A stretch of 6,722 nucleotides of DNA, from the NCBI GenBank assembly GCA_002483425.1, contig DLHW01000014.1, forward strand, positions 23,928-30,649, given 5' to 3'. Below, one piece after another: positions 5,462 through 6,722 of this stretch (positions are counted from its first letter, which is position 1; every line of letters starts with the position of its first letter). The notes beneath the pieces were generated by a model that did not search any database, was not told the origin of the DNA, and worked only from the letters and a program-made list of their open reading frames with translations. The position numbers and the translations under genes are program-made. This DNA comes from Methylococcaceae bacterium UBA7658. GTDB taxonomy: Bacteria > Pseudomonadota > Gammaproteobacteria > Methylococcales > Methylomonadaceae.

Positions 5462-6722
5462 TCCGTCAATTGACTTTACTTGCAGTCGTTGCCTTTATTC
5501 CGGCTTGCGCTGTCGGGCCGGATTATCAAAGTCCGACGGTCGGAGTTCCCAAACAATGGCATGAATCGGCAACCGGCGTAAAACCGGCGCAACTCGACCG
5601 ATGGTGGCAGGGCTTTAACGATACAACGCTCAACCGGTTGATAACCGAGGCTATCGCCGCAAACCTGGACTTCAAAACTGCTTTGGAAAGAGTCAAGGAT
5701 GCCCGAACGCAGCGGACTATCGTCATTGCATCCGGTTTGCCCAGCCTATCGGCGCGGAGCGCAGCCAGCAAAAGGTACAACAACTCAGCCAATACTTCGC
5801 AATCGGGCGGTTCGACTTCCGGCGGCGGATTCGGCATCGGCAACCAAGTCATCAACATCTTTCAAATGGGCTTCGACGCCCAATGGGAACTGGATTTTTT
5901 CGGCGGTGTGCGTCGTGCGCTGGAGGCCGCCGATGCCACCGTCGATAGCGAAGTCGAAAACAGCCGCGCCGTGCTGGTCACTTTGTTGGGCGATGTCGCC
6001 CGGAATTATATCGAACTAAGGGTCAATCAGCACTTGCTGGAAATCACCCGGAAGAACTTGGCAGCGCAACGGGAAACCCAAACCTTAACCCAAATCCGCC
6101 AACAATCCGGGCTTGCGAGCCAGTTGGAAGTTGCCCAAGCGCAAGCCCAAGCCGACACCACGGAAGCTCAATTACCTAATTACGAAGCCTTGGTTAGTCA
6201 GTCTATTCATGCCTTAAGTAGTTTGCTCGGTAGGGAGCCCGGTGCTTTAGCGCCGCAACTTGCTTACCTTAGTCCGATTCCAACCGTTACAACCCAGGTT
6301 ATTCCCGATTTGCCTTCGGAATTGCTCAAACGCAGGCCGGACATCCGTCGCGCCGAACGGCAACTGGCGGCGGCCAACGCCGAAATCGGCGTTGCTACCT
6401 CCGAGCTGTATCCCAAAGTCAATTTGGCGGCGTTCTTAGGCCTTCAAAATATGAGCATCAAGGATTTTACGCCCATCGGGAAATCCTGGTCCGCAGCCTC
6501 TACCTTGACTGTGCCGATCTTTAACTGGGGTAAATTACAGGCGAATATCAAAAGCAAAAAATCGGAATACCAACAAGCTTTTTTGGGCTATCAAGCGACC
6601 GTATTAACCGCTTTCAAAGAAGTCGAAGACGCCCTTATCGCTTACCGGAAAGAGCAGGAGCGCGAACAATCGTTATCCCAAGCCGTTGAAGCTAATCAAC
6701 TCGCCGTGCAACTGGCGAACGA
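5458..6722 (+). CDS. NodT-family outer-membrane factor lipoprotein (TolC-like), 3' end missing
   Basis: This is the outer-membrane channel of the tripartite exporter. The frame is open from ATG 5458 to the window edge, 421 codons; family members have about 460-500, so perhaps 40-80 residues are cut off. The N-terminus is a short lipoprotein signal, MIRQLTLLAVVAFIPAC, with the lipid-carrying Cys17 followed by AVGPDY, which is typical of NodT/OprM-type proteins. Pro at the -2 position of the lipobox is unusual, and Ala18 after the cysteine fits outer-membrane sorting. DRWWQGFNDTTLNRLI begins the first OEP repeat, and WELDFFGGVRRALEAA is a hallmark of the family. The second repeat contains LPSELLKRRPDIRRAERQLA (285-304), the strongest family signature, followed by the second beta-hairpin and NWGKLQANI. 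A Gly/Ser-rich stretch at about 112-130 falls where the first extracellular beta-loop is expected. It shares a promoter with the pump genes, so it probably serves this exporter only. Confidence 0.92.
   Translation, partial: MIRQLTLLAVVAFIPACAVGPDYQSPTVGVPKQWHESATGVKPAQLDRWWQGFNDTTLNRLITEAIAANLDFKTALERVKDARTQRTIVIASGLPSLSARSAASKRYNNSANTSQSGGSTSGGGFGIGNQVINIFQMGFDAQWELDFFGGVRRALEAADATVDSEVENSRAVLVTLLGDVARNYIELRVNQHLLEITRKNLAAQRETQTLTQIRQQSGLASQLEVAQAQAQADTTEAQLPNYEALVSQSIHALSSLLGREPGALAPQLAYLSPIPTVTTQVIPDLPSELLKRRPDIRRAERQLAAANAEIGVATSELYPKVNLAAFLGLQNMSIKDFTPIGKSWSAASTLTVPIFNWGKLQANIKSKKSEYQQAFLGYQATVLTAFKEVEDALIAYRKEQEREQSLSQAVEANQLAVQLAN

Noticed and set aside
5526..5858. ORFs on both strands within the outer-membrane factor (minus 5526-5858, plus 5699-6019)
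   Set aside because: The continuous + frame from 5458 carries all the NodT-family signatures across this region; the other frames carry none.
1412..6722. A type I secretion system for the RTX protein, made from the adaptor, ATPase and outer-membrane factor
   Set aside because: The ATPase is a stand-alone MacB/LolD/DevA type with a separate FtsX-fold permease, whereas RTX exporters use a fused membrane-ATPase protein of HlyB type. The proximity to the RTX relic is probably coincidence.

Overview
This 6.7 kb window looks like the chromosome of a Gram-negative bacterium of moderate GC content. Two lipid-bilayer-spanning export components, including an outer-membrane lipoprotein, exclude a Gram-positive host. 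The gene styles fit a gammaproteobacterium, possibly a methanotroph of the Methylococcales. The taxon is an impression from protein style only and was not tested.

Layout. (1) Positions 1-1160 hold the 3' end of trhO, a tRNA U34 hydroxylase of the rhodanese-like UPF0176 family. Its stop codon overlaps the TTG start of a cytoplasmic thioredoxin-fold protein with a CPGC motif, so the two are probably one transcript. (2) Positions 1161-1924 form a long AT-rich gap with no intact gene. It contains a GC-richer island encoding about three calcium-binding RTX nonapeptides with no start codon, which I read as the relic of an RTX protein gene. It also holds weak hairpins, two possible promoters and two clean inverted repeats close to the next operon. 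(3) Positions 1925-6722 hold a tight five-gene operon, all on the + strand: a TetR-family regulator with a CecR/CerR-like C-terminal half, an FtsX-fold ABC permease of DevC type, a MacB/LolD/DevA-type ATPase, a HlyD/DevB-type membrane fusion protein, and a NodT-family outer-membrane factor that runs off the right edge.

How the genes work together. The four transport genes supply every layer of a tripartite ABC exporter: a cytoplasmic ATPase, an inner-membrane permease, a periplasmic adaptor and an outer-membrane channel. The regulator is translationally coupled to the permease by an ATGA overlap and probably represses its own operon through one of the inverted repeats. In gene content the cluster resembles the E. 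coli cecR-ybhGFSR drug-efflux locus, but the pump parts are of the cyanobacterial DevBCA kind, so the substrate could be a drug, a lipid or a glycolipid. The sequence does not decide this.

Nothing here is clearly a new biological system. The points most worth a second look are the exporter and its unknown ligand, the operator-like repeats, the RTX relic, and the enlarged redoxin protein coupled to trhO.
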